Origin: Kappaphycus alvarezii
Taxonomy: Eukaryota > Rhodophyta > Florideophyceae > Gigartinales > Solieriaceae
Assembly: GCA_002205965.3 (NCBI GenBank)
Contig: NADL03000025.1
Coordinates: forward strand, 620,001-684,000
Length of the DNA: 64,000 bases
Direction of reading: 5' to 3'
Position 1 is the stretch's first letter. The number at the start of each line of letters is the position of its first letter. Shown here piece after piece: positions 36,671-47,872 of this stretch. Below the pieces are notes generated by a model that was not told where the DNA came from, made no database searches, and worked only from the letters and a program-made list of their open reading frames with translations. Made by a program: the position numbers and the translations under genes.

Positions 36671-37151
36671 CTAGTGTCTATACGACCATGCTCTGTCCTC
36701 ATATGAGGCACACTTTGTCCTCATATGAGGACAGTTTCCGTTACATTTTGGAAAGGTAAATGTTTTGGAAGGCCGAAATTTTTACTGGAAAACAGGTTTT
36801 TTCATATTAAGTTACAGTACAGTAATTTTTACTGTTCGTGTGCCCTCGTTTCTGAAACCCCCCACGATAATACGAACTATTTTCCTTCCAAAACGTAGTC
36901 GTTTTCACAACTTCTTGCGAAGAGCAGAAGCTGGTGAGGGAAAATTGCTCTAGGCTTAACCGAGGTCAATAATCTTGAAAAGTTTGTTTTGATCGGCCAT
37001 CTACATTCATGAACTAATGCGGAGGGACAAGAAATGCGCTGAGGTAAAAAAGAATTGTACTGAAAAAAGGGCTAAAAGTTGTCCTCATATGAGGACAACT
37101 TTTAGCCCTTTTTTTCAGTACATATGAGGACAATGGTCCAATAGACACTAG
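36671..37151. mobile_element. Palindromic MITE, about 0.48 kb
   Basis: Imperfect terminal inverted repeats begin CTAGTGTCTAT at 36671 and end ATAGACACTAG at 37151, and continue inward with GACCAT and TGTCCTCATATG. TA next to GTGTCTAT at both ends fits a Tc1/mariner-type TA target duplication. The 18-base palindrome TGTCCTCATATGAGGACA or a part of it occurs four times (about 36694, 36715, 37080 and 37121). No transposase is encoded. Confidence 0.65.
37056..37122. repeat. Near-perfect 67-base palindrome
   Basis: Arms of 33 and 34 bases starting TGTACTGAAAAAAGGGCTAA, with one extra T in the right arm and no spacer (centre CAT|ATG at 37088/37089). It forms the right part of the MITE at 36671-37151. 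Confidence 0.85.
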
Positions 37152-37559
37152 ATAGCTTCAAAGTCTCGTAACATGGCAAAATGGATTAAAAATTAGATCC
37201 GATAATCACATTTCAAGCCAAAAAACGTAGTATGGCATCAATCAAACAACGAAGCCTAGTAATGAGGATGAGCTGTAGTTAGCACTGTTGTAGAGGAGAT
37301 AATTTTCCAGTGTTAATTCTCAGCCACTCAATCGCTGAAAAAGGAAGAAAAAGATTCCTCTTGGTTTCTTCCATTCTCATCTTTGATCTGTGATCCAACA
37401 TTCCTCTCCGTCATTTTAATCTAAATTTAGGGCGGATTCCTCAAATTCACCACTATATAATGCCGTGCTGTACAATATCATACTGCAAATACGTATAAGT
37501 GAAATTAAGTCATCATGTTACAAGCACCTAACTTGTTCAAAAAATAAAAAGATGTATCA

Positions 37560-38640
37560 GTATGGCAAAGAGACATTCTACTGGCATTCTGGTCTGGTTG
37601 GAAGTTTGCGGAGATTGAAGGAAAGCGATTGAAGCGAAGCTACTGGTGGAAGAGCTACAGAGACGACGTAAGGAGTTACATAGAGCATTGTATGCAATGC
37701 ACTGTGTCAAAAGATGTCAAGCCGCAGAACCAAGTTCGAATGGAGGTGACATTCCTAAAGCCCCGGTTCTCAAATATGACGATTTACGTACAACTGATCA
37801 CACCAAAACATAACAGAGGAAATATGAAGTTTGTTGCAATGGTGGTCGTTTTCACACGTTATGTGTGGGCTGTATCCGCCCCTGTTGAGAAGGCGGAAAC
37901 GATTGCGAAGGTATTAATTGATGGATGGATTCCAATTTTTGGACCCATAGATTTTTTGGTCGGATCGAAGGCCGAATATAATTGGTGAGATACTCACACA
38001 CCTGACTTAGATGCTAGGCATCAAAAAGCTAAAAACTTCCCCATTGGACAAACAAGCAAATGGGCCTGTTTTCAAGTGCAGTGACGGAGGGACGGGACTC
38101 CAATTTAAGTTGACTTGTTTCCGATACATCACAACAGTATTTGAGGCCACAGGAATAAACCCTTTCATGGAAATGTTTTGGATCAATGCATCCACTCCAT
38201 GGGCAGAGATTGAAAGTGATTAGGAGGAGACAGGTGGCTTGACAAAGAAGCTTTCCAGATTACACAGATTCTTGGTCAATAACGCGTTAGGGCAAGGATC
38301 AAGGCCACTTGAAGTTATGAAAAGTAAACCGAGGAGGCTCAGCATAATTTTAGCGATCTAGCAATGGTTTGGAGCTCAGAGCTGTCAAAGCTTTAGGGAA
38401 ACAAACTCTGGAAGCCATGGATATGTCCATACGGGATAAAAGAAGAGTTGGAGAGAGTTGGCTTCGAATGAAAATCGGAAGTTGGAGGACATATTGCGTT
38501 GCAAGGGTGCATACAAAAAGATTAAGAAAAAAAGCAATGAGGCAGTGCAGACGGGAAGTCCAATCGATGTAGTACACCTTGATTCTATACGACTTCTGCA
38601 AAACATTACAGGATTAAAAATAAATGAAGTACCCAAAATC
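37560..38640 (+). pseudogene. Retrotransposon integrase (Ty3/gypsy-like), decayed
   Basis: A zinc-binding region is spread over two frames: HSGLVGSLRRLK (37583 on), then YWWKSYRDDVRSYIEHCMQC (from 37638), the H2C2 pattern of retroelement integrases. The catalytic core follows with FVAMVVVFTRYVWAV and ETIAKVLIDGW; the expected first Asp (vvD.fTrw) is V-F here. Around 38085 CSDGGTGLQFK gives the second Asp region (tDGG..F), and WINASTPWAE near 38183 resembles the conserved W.NG..E segment. A Lys/Arg-rich tail continues to 38640. Stops at 37614, 37988 and 38221 break it. RT and gag are not adjacent. Confidence 0.65.
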
Positions 38641-38724
38641 AAATGAAGTAAAGCGAGTATTCAGAGTGAGAATAGGGGGACGGAATTCCCCGAAATGGAC
38701 CAAGAGAAAGATTTACCGTAGGTC

Positions 38725-38814
38725 GCTCTGAATGTCTGAAGAGGATTCGGCCGCATTGGGGCAGATGGAGCAAGCGAGAGATATCATGAAAAATATGGAG
38801 GAATACTTCTGGCT
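38725..38814 (+). repeat. Dispersed repeat copy 1
   Basis: About 90 bases (GAAGAGGATTCGGCCGCAT core) closely matching 44644-44733. Both copies read a similar short peptide (EDSAA...QM.QAR.IMK). It links the integrase relic to the DIRS-like region, suggesting a shared repeat or segmental copying. Confidence 0.65.
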
Positions 38815-39270
38815 TGATTTCTGGCGGCGGAAAAGTTACTTGGTTGTGGCATTGTCAAATCTGAGATGATCGTTCAATTCTCTGTACTGGTGCTGTACAG
38901 CGGTTATGGGCGCGGGACGCTTCGTCCGGGGATGGATCACTAATGTGTGTAACAAGAAAGCTCCTTGTCTGCTACACCTAATTATGGAGTACGCTGCTGA
39001 GCTGAGGGCTAGGAAGGCGCTTCTTGGAAGGATAATGATGTCCAGAAATGAGATCTTGAAATTACACCCAGGAATTGATGAAAATGAAACACTACTGCAG
39101 AGCGAAAATGAAATCGTTGATACGAGGCAGTATCTTTAAAGCTGTGAGGGTAACGATCAGAGCCCTCGTTGTTAATAAATCGAGCCCGGAGTATAGCGCT
39201 GACTACTACCCGAGATCTGGCACCGCTAGGCGCAGATGAGACCTAGCACAGTTAGGCTTAGGCAGAAACA

Positions 39271-40105
39271 AATTAAAGAATGTAAGGCGCCGACCTCGGA
39301 GGGGTTCAGTAATGGATCTCGACGTAACAAAGTCCTTAATGGATTATTGCCCCTACTTTGGTGGTGGATGATGGGAGGCCAATTTTAATTTCTTTGCGTG
39401 TGGCAGGGTGTATATTCTGCTACACGCAGCTCTCAGGTGTTACCGCAGTTCACCCTGCGGGCCTCCGTGACTCACTGCGCGATCACCTCTATGATAGTCA
39501 TGGTCTATCGTCGTTTATTGCTGTAATAACGCAGGGAAGTAAGACACCGAATTCGGAAGGGCCTTTCGTTCTGACGCAATAACATTTTTTTTAGATTAAT
39601 CTCCTACTTTGGGAGGAATTTGGGGTACTGTCAGCCCATATCCGTAGCCTCATCGTGACAACGCAAGGAAGTAAGGCACCGACCTCTTTTTTAGCGTAAC
39701 AAGAAATGCCCTTCATGGATTATTGCTCCTATTTCAGTAATAATGGTATGCTGTAACAACGCAAGGAAGTAAGGCACAAAACTCGGTGGGACTCTCGGGT
39801 TTTTTATGGATGAACTTCCTACTTCGGGGGGGAGGGCCGGGTTTCACGCTCTGGCTAGTACTCTTTGTAACAAGGGAAGGAAGTAAGGCACCGATCTCGT
39901 TTTTAACGTAACAAGAAGGCCCTTTATGGATTATTACTTCTATCTCAGTGGGATAGTAACGCTGTAACAAAGCAAGGAAGTAAGACACCGACTCCGAAGG
40001 GATTCAGCGATTGGTTTTGATGTAACAAAGTTTTTATGGATTAATGCGGCTAGTTCCCCGCTTGCGGGGTAATAACACAAGGAAATTTAGCTCCACATTC
40101 GAGGA
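39271..40105 (+). repeat. Tandem array, about 100-bp degenerate unit
   Basis: Seven copies of GTAACAACGCAAGGAAGTAA-type sequence followed by GGCACCGACCTCG start near 39271, 39523, 39655, 39751, 39865, 39961 and 40068. Most copies are followed about 50 bases later by a second word, GTAACAA...TTTATGGATTATT. Spacing is 95-130 bases except for the first interval. No coding frame runs through it. It lies just upstream of the DIRS-like relic and may be its leader or terminal repeat region. Confidence 0.7.
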
Positions 40106-40835
40106 AAACCTCGTTATAAAGCTTGCTGGCCCTGTTTGAAGCCCCAAGATCCCCCTAAATCAAAATTAGTTGATGAGAATAAGCCACTGCTTTCGAGTTT
40201 TGCAAAAATTAACCCACCCATTTCGTTTTGTTTCCCATGATTTTTTTGGGAAACAGGCAAAGAAGAATGGGAGTTGGAAGGATCCGACAAACTCACCGGG
40301 ATAGGAAATCTGAGCGCAAACAAGGGGAACTATCACGTTGTATGCGTGAGGATCGCCTCTGTGTGGAAGCTGTCTTCTCCCTCAGGTGTACTGACGAAGG
40401 TGCTTGAGGGCGGTGGAAACGCTTATGGTATTTTTTGATTTAGAAATATTTATCCACCTTGTCTGGACTGAGAGGAGCGTTCTCGTTCTCTATTTCCGTG
40501 CCTTTATGGTCTAATTCTCTCTCTAGCTGGTACCCAAGGTTCGTGTCTCTGAAATCAGAAGAATTGACTGAGAAGCCTCGATATGGCTCCTTAGTATTAT
40601 CTGAGGTTTTTGTAAGTTACAATCGTGCCGTCCGTTCTCGTCGGACTCCCCGTCACTCCATTATGAAAACGGTGCGAAAGATTGAAATGGACAAACTCTT
40701 GCTCTGGGTAAACTCAAGAGTTCATGTGTGGGCGTATCTCAAAGGGGATTTATGAGTCTTGGGAGAGTGGGCCCTCTCCGGCTAAATTTATAGCGATCGT
40801 TATCTTACAAGGACTAGTTCAATTTTGTTTGTTAG
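40106..40835. other. No supported gene
   Basis: Frames at 40459-40755 (98 codons plus) and 40114-40323 (minus) have no recognisable domain. It could be the leader of the element beginning at 40836. Confidence 0.35.
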
Positions 40836-42003
40836 CCAACAGGCTGGGTTTTTGAACTACTTGGCAGCTGGGAAGAAGCCCTCTCATACACCGCGCTTTG
40901 TCTGTGAAGTTTGCAGCATTAGGAGGAAGTTTTGAGCTGGCCTCTAAAGCATCCGGCTTACTTATAAAAAGAACAAGTTGGAGGAAATCATCCAGTTGTT
41001 GGATGGACACGAGGAGGATGTGATCGTGTTTTTCTGTGCGGAGGTCTTCGCCAAGGTACGGAGCCTTAGGTAAACACACGCGAAGAAGCTTTGAAAGTAT
41101 CTCTTCCCCGTAATCAAGGCTGCAGTGATTTTCCTGGACATGAAACCTTCACTTCAAAGGAATGCTTGGAGAGATTGGGCAATGTCATACGACCCGTTAC
41201 GCTCTTAGAGGAAGAGGAACTTCCTAATTTGGGTGCTATCACAGCTTTTGAGGCATCCAATGAGGAAGAGGTCGATGTCGTTAAAGAAAAAGAGCAGGAT
41301 GATTCAATGAAACCCTTAATTAGCATGGTAACCACTATGGCTGGGAGGATTGACGCGAATTGGAAGTCAATGAAACAATTGATGCAGAGGATTGACCGGT
41401 TAGAGGCCAAGACGACCAAGGCCTCTAGCTTCAAACCAGAAGAAATCCGCAAGCTCCGGGAATCACGTGCAGGGCTAGCGGATGGCGATTCCAGCTCCCC
41501 GGTGTCTTCGGACTTTGAGTCCGAGGACGATGGGAATCTTTCTGCCCTTGTTGAGCGACGTCGCAGAAAGAAAAAGGAGGGGAAGAAGAAGCTAAGTGCC
41601 TCGGAACGGCAGAAGATTCGCGCTGAAAACGTGATCTTACCGTGACGGTTGCAGGAGGTACGCTGGATATCAACGTTGAAGAGGAAGATAAGATCGGCGC
41701 GCCAACGGATACCGATGGAAAGTAGCGGACAACAGTATCACGAACCACTTCCGCCTCTTGCAGGTGCCAAGCCCAAATAGGCGTGACATCAAGAGGAGTC
41801 AGATGAAGGCCCTGGAGTGGGCTCGTGCTATGGACGTCCGCATCGCTCATCAAGGCTGGAAGACGTGGTGTCGTGAGCTGGACTTCGAGATCGCCATCCG
41901 AAGGTTGCTCGGACTCGAGATGATGATGAGACAGGGAACTTGGGGCTATCTCCGTAATATTTTGGAGTCGTCCCCTGGCACGACCCGACGCTCCATGACT
42001 TGA
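40836..42003 (+). pseudogene. Gag-like coding region of a DIRS-type retroelement
   Basis: Three plus-strand pieces in different frames. About 40965-41075 contains KNKLEEIIQLLDGHEEDVIV. A 184-codon frame at 41091-41645 has an acidic centre (SNEEEVDVVKEKEQDD), a helical stretch with MAGRIDANWKSMKQLMQRID that looks coiled-coil, and a very basic tail (RRRRKKKEGKKK). A third piece at 41758-42003 contains ALEWARAMDVRIAHQGWKTW. No zinc knuckle is seen. Position directly upstream of an RT, orientation and composition suggest gag; there is no sequence motif that proves it. Confidence 0.45.
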
Positions 42004-42307
42004 TGGGTAGGGTTATACACTCCGCCAAGGTCGCCAAGAATATGGAAAAGGCCTCAAACTGCTCTCATGAGGATGAGCGTGGGGGAAGGGTCAGTATAAA
42101 GTAAGGTTAGACAATGGTTGAATCAGCGGATCGCAGGGATCCTTTCCTTTTGCTTTGCCCAATAAATTATATTTCCTGCCAAACGTTTTCACGTAGCAGT
42201 AGACTCAGACAGAGAAAAGCAAGAAAAAAGCGAATTGCGATAGAGACCAGACGAGTTATATGCGCACTGAATCTCATTTACAGTAGGGAACCTTATTATT
42301 AACGGCG

Positions 42308-42658
42308 ATGAATGATTCCTCGCTACCTACAGTTAAGCGAAGAAATAGAACTGCGGTCCAGGGGCACGTTTTGTTGTATCTAGAAGGTAGATGTCGGGAG
42401 TTGTGGTACCGGAATAACATTTTTCGTTCGCCGGTCTCTCTCGCGACAGAGGTTTACGGTGTAATGACTGGCGTCTCTGACTTCAATTACATTGGTATGA
42501 AGAAAATCTCTCTGCCTCCTGCAGATGTTGCGGGATGCGTCAAACTCATTGAGGTACTCCCAAAACGTATGATTCCTCTATATAAACACCCAGACAATAA
42601 TTGTCTTGTAAAAACTCCTACAGAAATTGAACTGAAGGAAACGAAAAGTGTCTCATGA
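42308..42658 (+). pseudogene. Unassigned 116-aa frame between gag-like region and RT
   Basis: An uninterrupted 116-codon plus frame, basic at its start (VKRRNRTAVQG) with an aromatic middle. It precedes the RT in the same orientation and may be the 5' part of the pol region. I do not recognise it. Confidence 0.3.
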
Positions 42659-42659
42659 T

Positions 42660-43490
42660 TGCACCAAAGACTTATCCGGCAATCGTTAATGGGTTATTGG
42701 ATAGAAAAATTTTTGAAATGACGACTGGAAGACCTAAGGAAATAAATTGCCTCTTTACGATGCCTTAAGACAACACTCGTCAGCGTTTAATTCTAGACGC
42801 TCGACGTGGAAATTTGAACTTCTACCCCCGTGCTGACGGTGAAATGCCTCACCCCGGACTGTTCACGCAGTTGGAGACTGTCTCAGATAGATTTTTTTAC
42901 ACAGACAAACTTGATATTGATAACAACTAGCATGGGTTGGCCTTACCCGATCACTTTCTAGTGTACTTTGGATTAACTCCTGTAGTCATTGAAGCTCAAA
43001 GGTGTTGGCCGCGATATCGGGTTTTGCCTATGGTTTGGTCCCATTCTGTGGCGGTAGGGCACTAGATCCTGGAGAGCTGATGATTAAAGCCGGTATTGAT
43101 CCCAAGCTCTAAATAATTGGAGGTAATGAAAAAGTTATTCAGGATGTGAGATATGGTCGATACATTGACGATTTTTCCGTACTTGGGCATGATCGAGAGA
43201 GTGTGGAAAAGGTTTCCCAAACAGTGTGGAAAGCCTTTGAAGCCGTCATTTTGGATCCTAATCCATCCAAATGTGAGGCCCCGGGCCTCTCCACAAAATC
43301 CATGTTGAGAATACAGTGGCGGCCTAATGGTCATCCCGAGCCGAACCAAGAGAAGATGGCAGAGCTCATAACTAAAACGCAGCGCCTTGAGAAGTCAAAA
43401 TTTGGAGTGTGGTGGAACTAAAAAAGGTGATTGGTTCTTGGAATTGGTTCATATTGCTTAATGGGCCTGTTTTTTCAGTACTACAGGATA
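42660..43490 (+). pseudogene. Reverse transcriptase of DIRS-like type, decayed
   Basis: Motifs in order: RLILDARRGNLNF (near 42785, the R..iD.R..N motif); FFYTDKLDIDN with the first catalytic Asp region (near 42895); WPRYRVLPMVWSHSV (near 43010, the wPr..vlPmGwshS motif of this RT group, Gly replaced by Val); the catalytic YIDD box at 43161-43172; and, after the palm, KVIGSWNWFILLNGP (near 43425), the g.w.w connection typical of DIRS-like and related algal elements. Internal stops (42766, 42928, 43062 region) and frameshifts disable it. RNase H, which should follow, is absent here and found at 45060. Confidence 0.75.
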
Positions 43491-43540
43491 GTTATGAGGG
43501 ATTTCATTACCTTAACGAGACTTCTGTACTACGAAGAAGA

Positions 43541-44380
43541 ATTCTCTCGACAACTTCGATGATATTGATAACTTTATGAAAGATTGCATCCAATACCTGT
43601 TCTACTTGGATAATCCGCGACAAAATAAGAGCCTCGCATGGAAAACGGTCTCGGCTTTGAAGTTCTTCGCCCCTTAGTTGTCAACTAAGTTGATCATGTC
43701 CGCTAAATCACTTCGCAGGTGGGATCGATGCGTTTCAAGCCAGCAATATACACCATGACCACAAAATTTGGTGTTCGGAATCGCATACTACTTGCTCCGC
43801 CAAGAAAAGTTTGCAATGGCTGTCGCCGTGCTGCTCTCTCATGAATGTTATCTTCGCCACTACGAATTTAGTCTATTAAGTCGAAATCAATTTATTCTTC
43901 GACCCAAGTCCCAACTATTCTGTATTTGCTACGCTTTTACTGCCTATCAACAAGTCTCGAAAGTCCCAGTTTGTGAGTATAAGATCTCTTTTCGTCTGTT
44001 CTCAGCTGAATCGCCTTATCGCTTTCGTGGAACCAGCTCCACACGACCGAATCTTCCAATTCAGCCAAAAAGTGTTTCGTCGGGACATTCACAACTTGGT
44101 TCGGCACCCGTCTGGTTTTCATCTAGCTCTTTTGGTCATTATGCCGCATTCATTGCGGTACGTAAGAGCCACGCACGAATTTCACACTAGAAGGTTAACT
44201 ATGCTCGATATCCACCACCGTGGCCGTTGCGCTCGCTTCGAAACAGCCTATTACTATGTCCGAGCCGAAATAATGGAGCTCGTAAAACTATATTTTCCCG
44301 AAGAAGTTCGCAAGATTCTTTTCTGGTTGCACGCTGCCCCCGGACGCTACTTCAATGTCCCTGCTGTCAGTGTGGGATGA
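43541..44380 (+). pseudogene. Tyrosine recombinase C-terminal part, decayed
   Basis: In plus frames: DNPRQNKSLAWKTVSALKFF (from about 43608), SAKSLRRWDR, then MAVAVLLSHECYLRHYEFSL (near 43815), which matches the a.lL.f.cYLR..E (first catalytic Arg) region of retroelement tyrosine recombinases. In a second frame FQFSQKVFRRDI is followed by MPHSLRYVRATHEF (HSLR at 44148-44159, the H-x-x-R catalytic box) and IHHRGRCARFETAYYYVRAE (GRW-type box and nearby Tyr candidates). The Gly expected after HSLR (RrGgA) is degraded. The family is that of DIRS/Ngaro-like elements. The piece follows the RT directly, where RNase H should be. Confidence 0.7.
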
Positions 44381-44409
44381 AAGTCAAGGCTCACCCTGAT
44401 CTTCCGGGT

Positions 44410-45010
44410 CTACACCCAGAGTTGGAGCTCTGGGTCCTTTGATTGCGTCGCGGCTTTAAAGAAAAGACAACTTGATTAAACCATTGCTGTTATTCTTTCA
44501 AAATCGAAGTTTCGTTCAAGTATTCAACCTTAGAGTATTGTTACAGAAGAATTATGTATTGCAAGAAACCTGGCCCAAGAAGACGATGAATAATGTTTTT
44601 GTCGAAAACATTATTCAGTGAACTTGTTGAATCTAATAGTTTTCGCCCTGAATGTTTTGAAGAGGATTCGGCCGCATTTGAGCAGATGAAGCAAGCGAGA
44701 GGTATCATGAAAATATGGGGTAATTCTTCTGGCTCCCACTCTGTTCTCGCCCGACTCTTATATATTCTCTATTCTTTTGCTTGCCAATTTACAATATGTG
44801 TTCTTTTACTAAGGATAGTCAACGTTGACCTGGAGCTTCTGGGTCCACGCCCAGAACAGCGTTATGTTGAATATTTTTTTGATTAAAATCAGATTAATGA
44901 GTCATCGGGCGAATTGAAAACAATGCCATATAGTTAGCGGAAAGCCATGGATGTAATTGATAGTTACGCAGCTCAAAAATTTACTGTAAGCCCATTTTAG
45001 TTGGGCTCTA
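44410..45010. repeat. CCCAGAG/CTCTGGG-type hairpins between retroelement pieces
   Basis: Three small hairpins: CCCAGAG/CTCTGGG (44415-44432 region), TTCTGGG/CCCAGAA (about 44838-44857) and AGCCCA/TTGGGCT (about 44990-45008). The stretch also contains the second copy of the dispersed repeat (44644-44733). It separates the recombinase piece from the RNase H piece. Confidence 0.45.
44644..44733 (+). repeat. Dispersed repeat copy 2
   Basis: Closely matches 38725-38814 in the same orientation. It lies within a 97-codon frame (44593-44886) that I do not recognise. Confidence 0.65.
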
Positions 45011-45059
45011 AGTCCATTCTCAGTGTGTGTAAGCCAAGCGGATCCGGGAAAGATGAAGT

Positions 45060-45810
45060 CAAGGTTAGTTTGCAGTCATTAAGGGATGTGGCGTAATGGC
45101 GCTCGTTGACAAGGGGAGGGGCGAGGGATCTGGTCAGAACACCTCCGAACATTGTGATACACAGCGATTAGGCCGACGTGGAGTATGGGGTAACGTTCGG
45201 GTATCAAGATGAGCAAGGGTTGCAGGATTTGTGGGAGGGTGGACGTTTTTGTGAAGCGACCGATCGAGCGCAATCAAATACTTTAAGAGAAATCCGGGCG
45301 GTTCGCCTATTATTACACCCGCATTTTGCCGAGTACCTAGGACGGCCAGCCAGAGTTCTGTCTTTGGCTGTTGCACGAAGATAACCAGGCGATAGTAGCG
45401 ATTTTGAATGCGATGGTGTCAGCGTCGGGAGAGATGAAGGTGGAGTTGCGGAAACCCGAGGTGCTATTGCGGGTGCTGGATGTGCGTATCGAGGCCAAGT
45501 GGATCCTTTCAGCAGCTATACGGTTTGCCGACCCGCTCTCGCGTACTTTGGATTCGGGGGGCGTTCGAGCGACAGAGGATCTGGTCGAGTCGATTCTGGA
45601 GAAATTCTCCCTCGATAGCAGTGTATTTCAACACAGGTCATTGGGGGAAAGCATGGTTGCGAGGCGGAAGTTTTTGACTACGTAGATGGAAGAAGACTGA
45701 GGGGATGGGAGGGACTGTCTGTGGAACCCACCGTTCGACATAAATCCGTTGGTGGTGAAGAAGATCGAGGTGAAGGGAGGGCAGGGCGTGATCCTAGTAT
45801 CAATCTGGCT
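45060..45810 (+). pseudogene. RNase H and following region of a DIRS-like element
   Basis: In shifting plus frames: IVIHSD*ADVEYGVTFG (near 45150; ihsDAad.gyG, first catalytic Asp kept, a stop in the next position), TLREIRAVRLLL (El.Av, Glu retained), HEDNQAIVAILNAMVSAS (near 45370, Asp retained), and RFADPLSR (near 45520; aD.LSR, end of RNase H). Further on, WNPPFDINPLVVKKI and an ILVSIWLARPWFSP stretch (45720-45815) match the NPP...P.Wp..pWf segment that follows RNase H in this group. The Asp-Glu-Asp set shows that the domain was once functional. It continues the RT at 42660-43490 in type but is separated from it by 1.6 kb. Confidence 0.75.
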
Positions 45811-46086
45811 TGCGCGACCTTGGTTCAGCCCTTGTGTGCGCTCAGCACACGCATGGTCATTGTAGGGGGGCAACAGCGTCTAATGGGAGTCGCTCAATAA
45901 ATAAGCGATGGGAGCTGCTAGTGGTGGAGGTCGACTGCGGTCCAGATAGGGGGCTACAATCAGGGCGGCACTGTTGTCGAAAACTGGGGCTAAGGGAAGA
46001 GAGTATCAGTTGTGGAAAAGAGGCAGCGTCTTTGTTGGAGGAGCCCGGATGCTAGTAATCAACGTGGAGAAACAGGTTAAGCCAGC

Positions 46087-46260
46087 TTAACAAGTGGCTG
46101 GCATTTTGCGATGAAGACGGTCGGACCACCCTTCCGGCTGGGGAAGGAGACGAATCGGTGTATATCGGGCACTTATCTCTTGAAGGAGGTTGGGCCCCCA
46201 GTCGACCCGCCAGTATGTATCCGCGGTCTCAAAGTACGAGAGAGCGATAGCTTCATATCT
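46087..46260 (+). pseudogene. Tyrosine recombinase N-terminal (core-binding) fragment
   Basis: Reads NKWLAFCDEDGRTTLPAGEG, then YIGHLSLEG and, after a frameshift, RQYVSAVSKYE. The pattern kW..FC...g...lP...v..YiG.L..eG....s..qYvSAV matches the core-binding domain of retroelement and phage-type tyrosine recombinases. It follows RNase H in the order expected of DIRS-like elements, then stops. The catalytic half is not found downstream but lies upstream at 43541-44380. Confidence 0.6.
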
Positions 46261-47123
46261 CTAACCAAGATGCTTTTGTTGTAAAATTTCATGTTGGCTA
46301 CCAGTAAAAGGCAGATAGGAGACGGGAGGCAAGGGAAAAAAGAGTGAGGATTCCGGCGAGGATGATGTTGAGGGTTGCTCAGACGGTAATGACGTCGAAA
46401 AAAGTTAAAATAGTAGGCTTTTGTGATATGATTGTATTCGCCTACATATTCCAGAGTACGTATGACAAAGTATCTTATGTAGTCTCGGATAAGGTTGATG
46501 TTGTCAATTCAGGCCAATTAACCCCTGAGCAGAATACGTTTCAAAACCTAAGGAAGCCGAGCGAAGCAGCTGAGCTGTTTTATTTCATTACACAGGCCTC
46601 ACAGAATTACACGAACTCTCTGCATCTACGTACTTTATTGCAGATTCAATCCACAGTTAACCTTATAAATAGGGCTACTAGGCACTTTTCTGGTACACAC
46701 TTTTCCTTACAGTTCTGAACACAGCTTATGACCCCATTGGTACACTTGAAATAGTTACGGGCGAGTTGCACATTGGGATATTATATCATTTCTTTACCAA
46801 TCAAAAATTTGCTTGCTGTCCCGTTTCACCTGGACCGATGTAATTCTTACATCCTATCATAGTGTGTCACTCGTGCCGATTACAATTCTGAAAGCGCTAC
46901 TTACGATACCGTCACAGCTGTTTTACGGGAAACCCTTTGAATTGGCTACTGTTAGAGCAGATCTACCAGTGCGCTATTTCAATTTCTGAGCAGAATTTTA
47001 GCGCCTTTGTCGTCCAAATGCAAACCTATCGTCGCGCTATCCGGCTAACTTCGGCTCTAAATTTTAGATCTAGTGCTATATGTATTTCTATTTGAGAACA
47101 ATATAGATATGTAAATAGCGCAC
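46261..47123. other. No supported gene
   Basis: One 124-codon plus frame (46344-46718) has no recognisable domain. It may be the trailing part of the recombinase fragment or unrelated. Confidence 0.35.
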
Positions 47124-47363
47124 AGGCTGGCTGGAATTAACCGAAATGAATCTCCGTTTCGGCCAATTAGAACGCAAGCGATATATTTGAACGTTTCATT
47201 CTTGCTCCGGAAGCCTCGGTAGGGGTGGTTCGCGCGTTTTGACCGCCAAATGAATCATCTGTTCCTCTGTCAACCGTTGTACTTCTCTGATGCCTTTTTG
47301 ATACTGGGAATCATCGCCAGTAAATAAAGTATCTAGATTTTAAAAGAGAAGTGTCTGCACGTT

Positions 47364-47699
47364 TTGTTTCGAAGCTGGCCATTCGGAAGACATAAAACCA
47401 TGCACTCATTCTCGCAGTGTAAAACGGTCATGCACCGAGCAAGGAACCAACAAAAAGGTCTTGAATCACATCGCAGCCGCAACCCCCAGATTGACAGGAC
47501 CATACTTTTTCGCATAAACAAAAACAAGTACAAACTTCGGCTGATGTCTACTTGTTTTAAACAAAACACAGTGCGGCAAATACTGGTCGCTGCAGCAATG
47601 CAGCTGCTGCTGGCGGGTCTTCCTCTTTGGCTGGGTTTGACTTGGAAACTGAGAGCCTTTGCAATTCCTTTGATGGCAGGGGTGCTACTGAAAATTTAG
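47364..47699 (+). other. Unassigned frame in Harbinger left arm
   Basis: A 111-codon plus frame, basic N-terminal half and hydrophobic C-terminal third (AAMQLLLAGLPLWLGL). No family recognised. It could be a chance frame. Confidence 0.2.
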
Positions 47700-47872
47700 C
47701 TCAGAGCGCAGAGAGTTGACCACCCCAGATTCAATCCGAGAATTTTCCGTCTCGGTCGCCAGCTGCGAACAGTATAGAAAGGGGAGGTAAGAGCGGCACA
47801 GGGAGGGAATCTCATGACAAGGGCGGTGGCTCAACGGAGGAAACGATTGCTGGAAAAAATCGGGGAAGCGGA

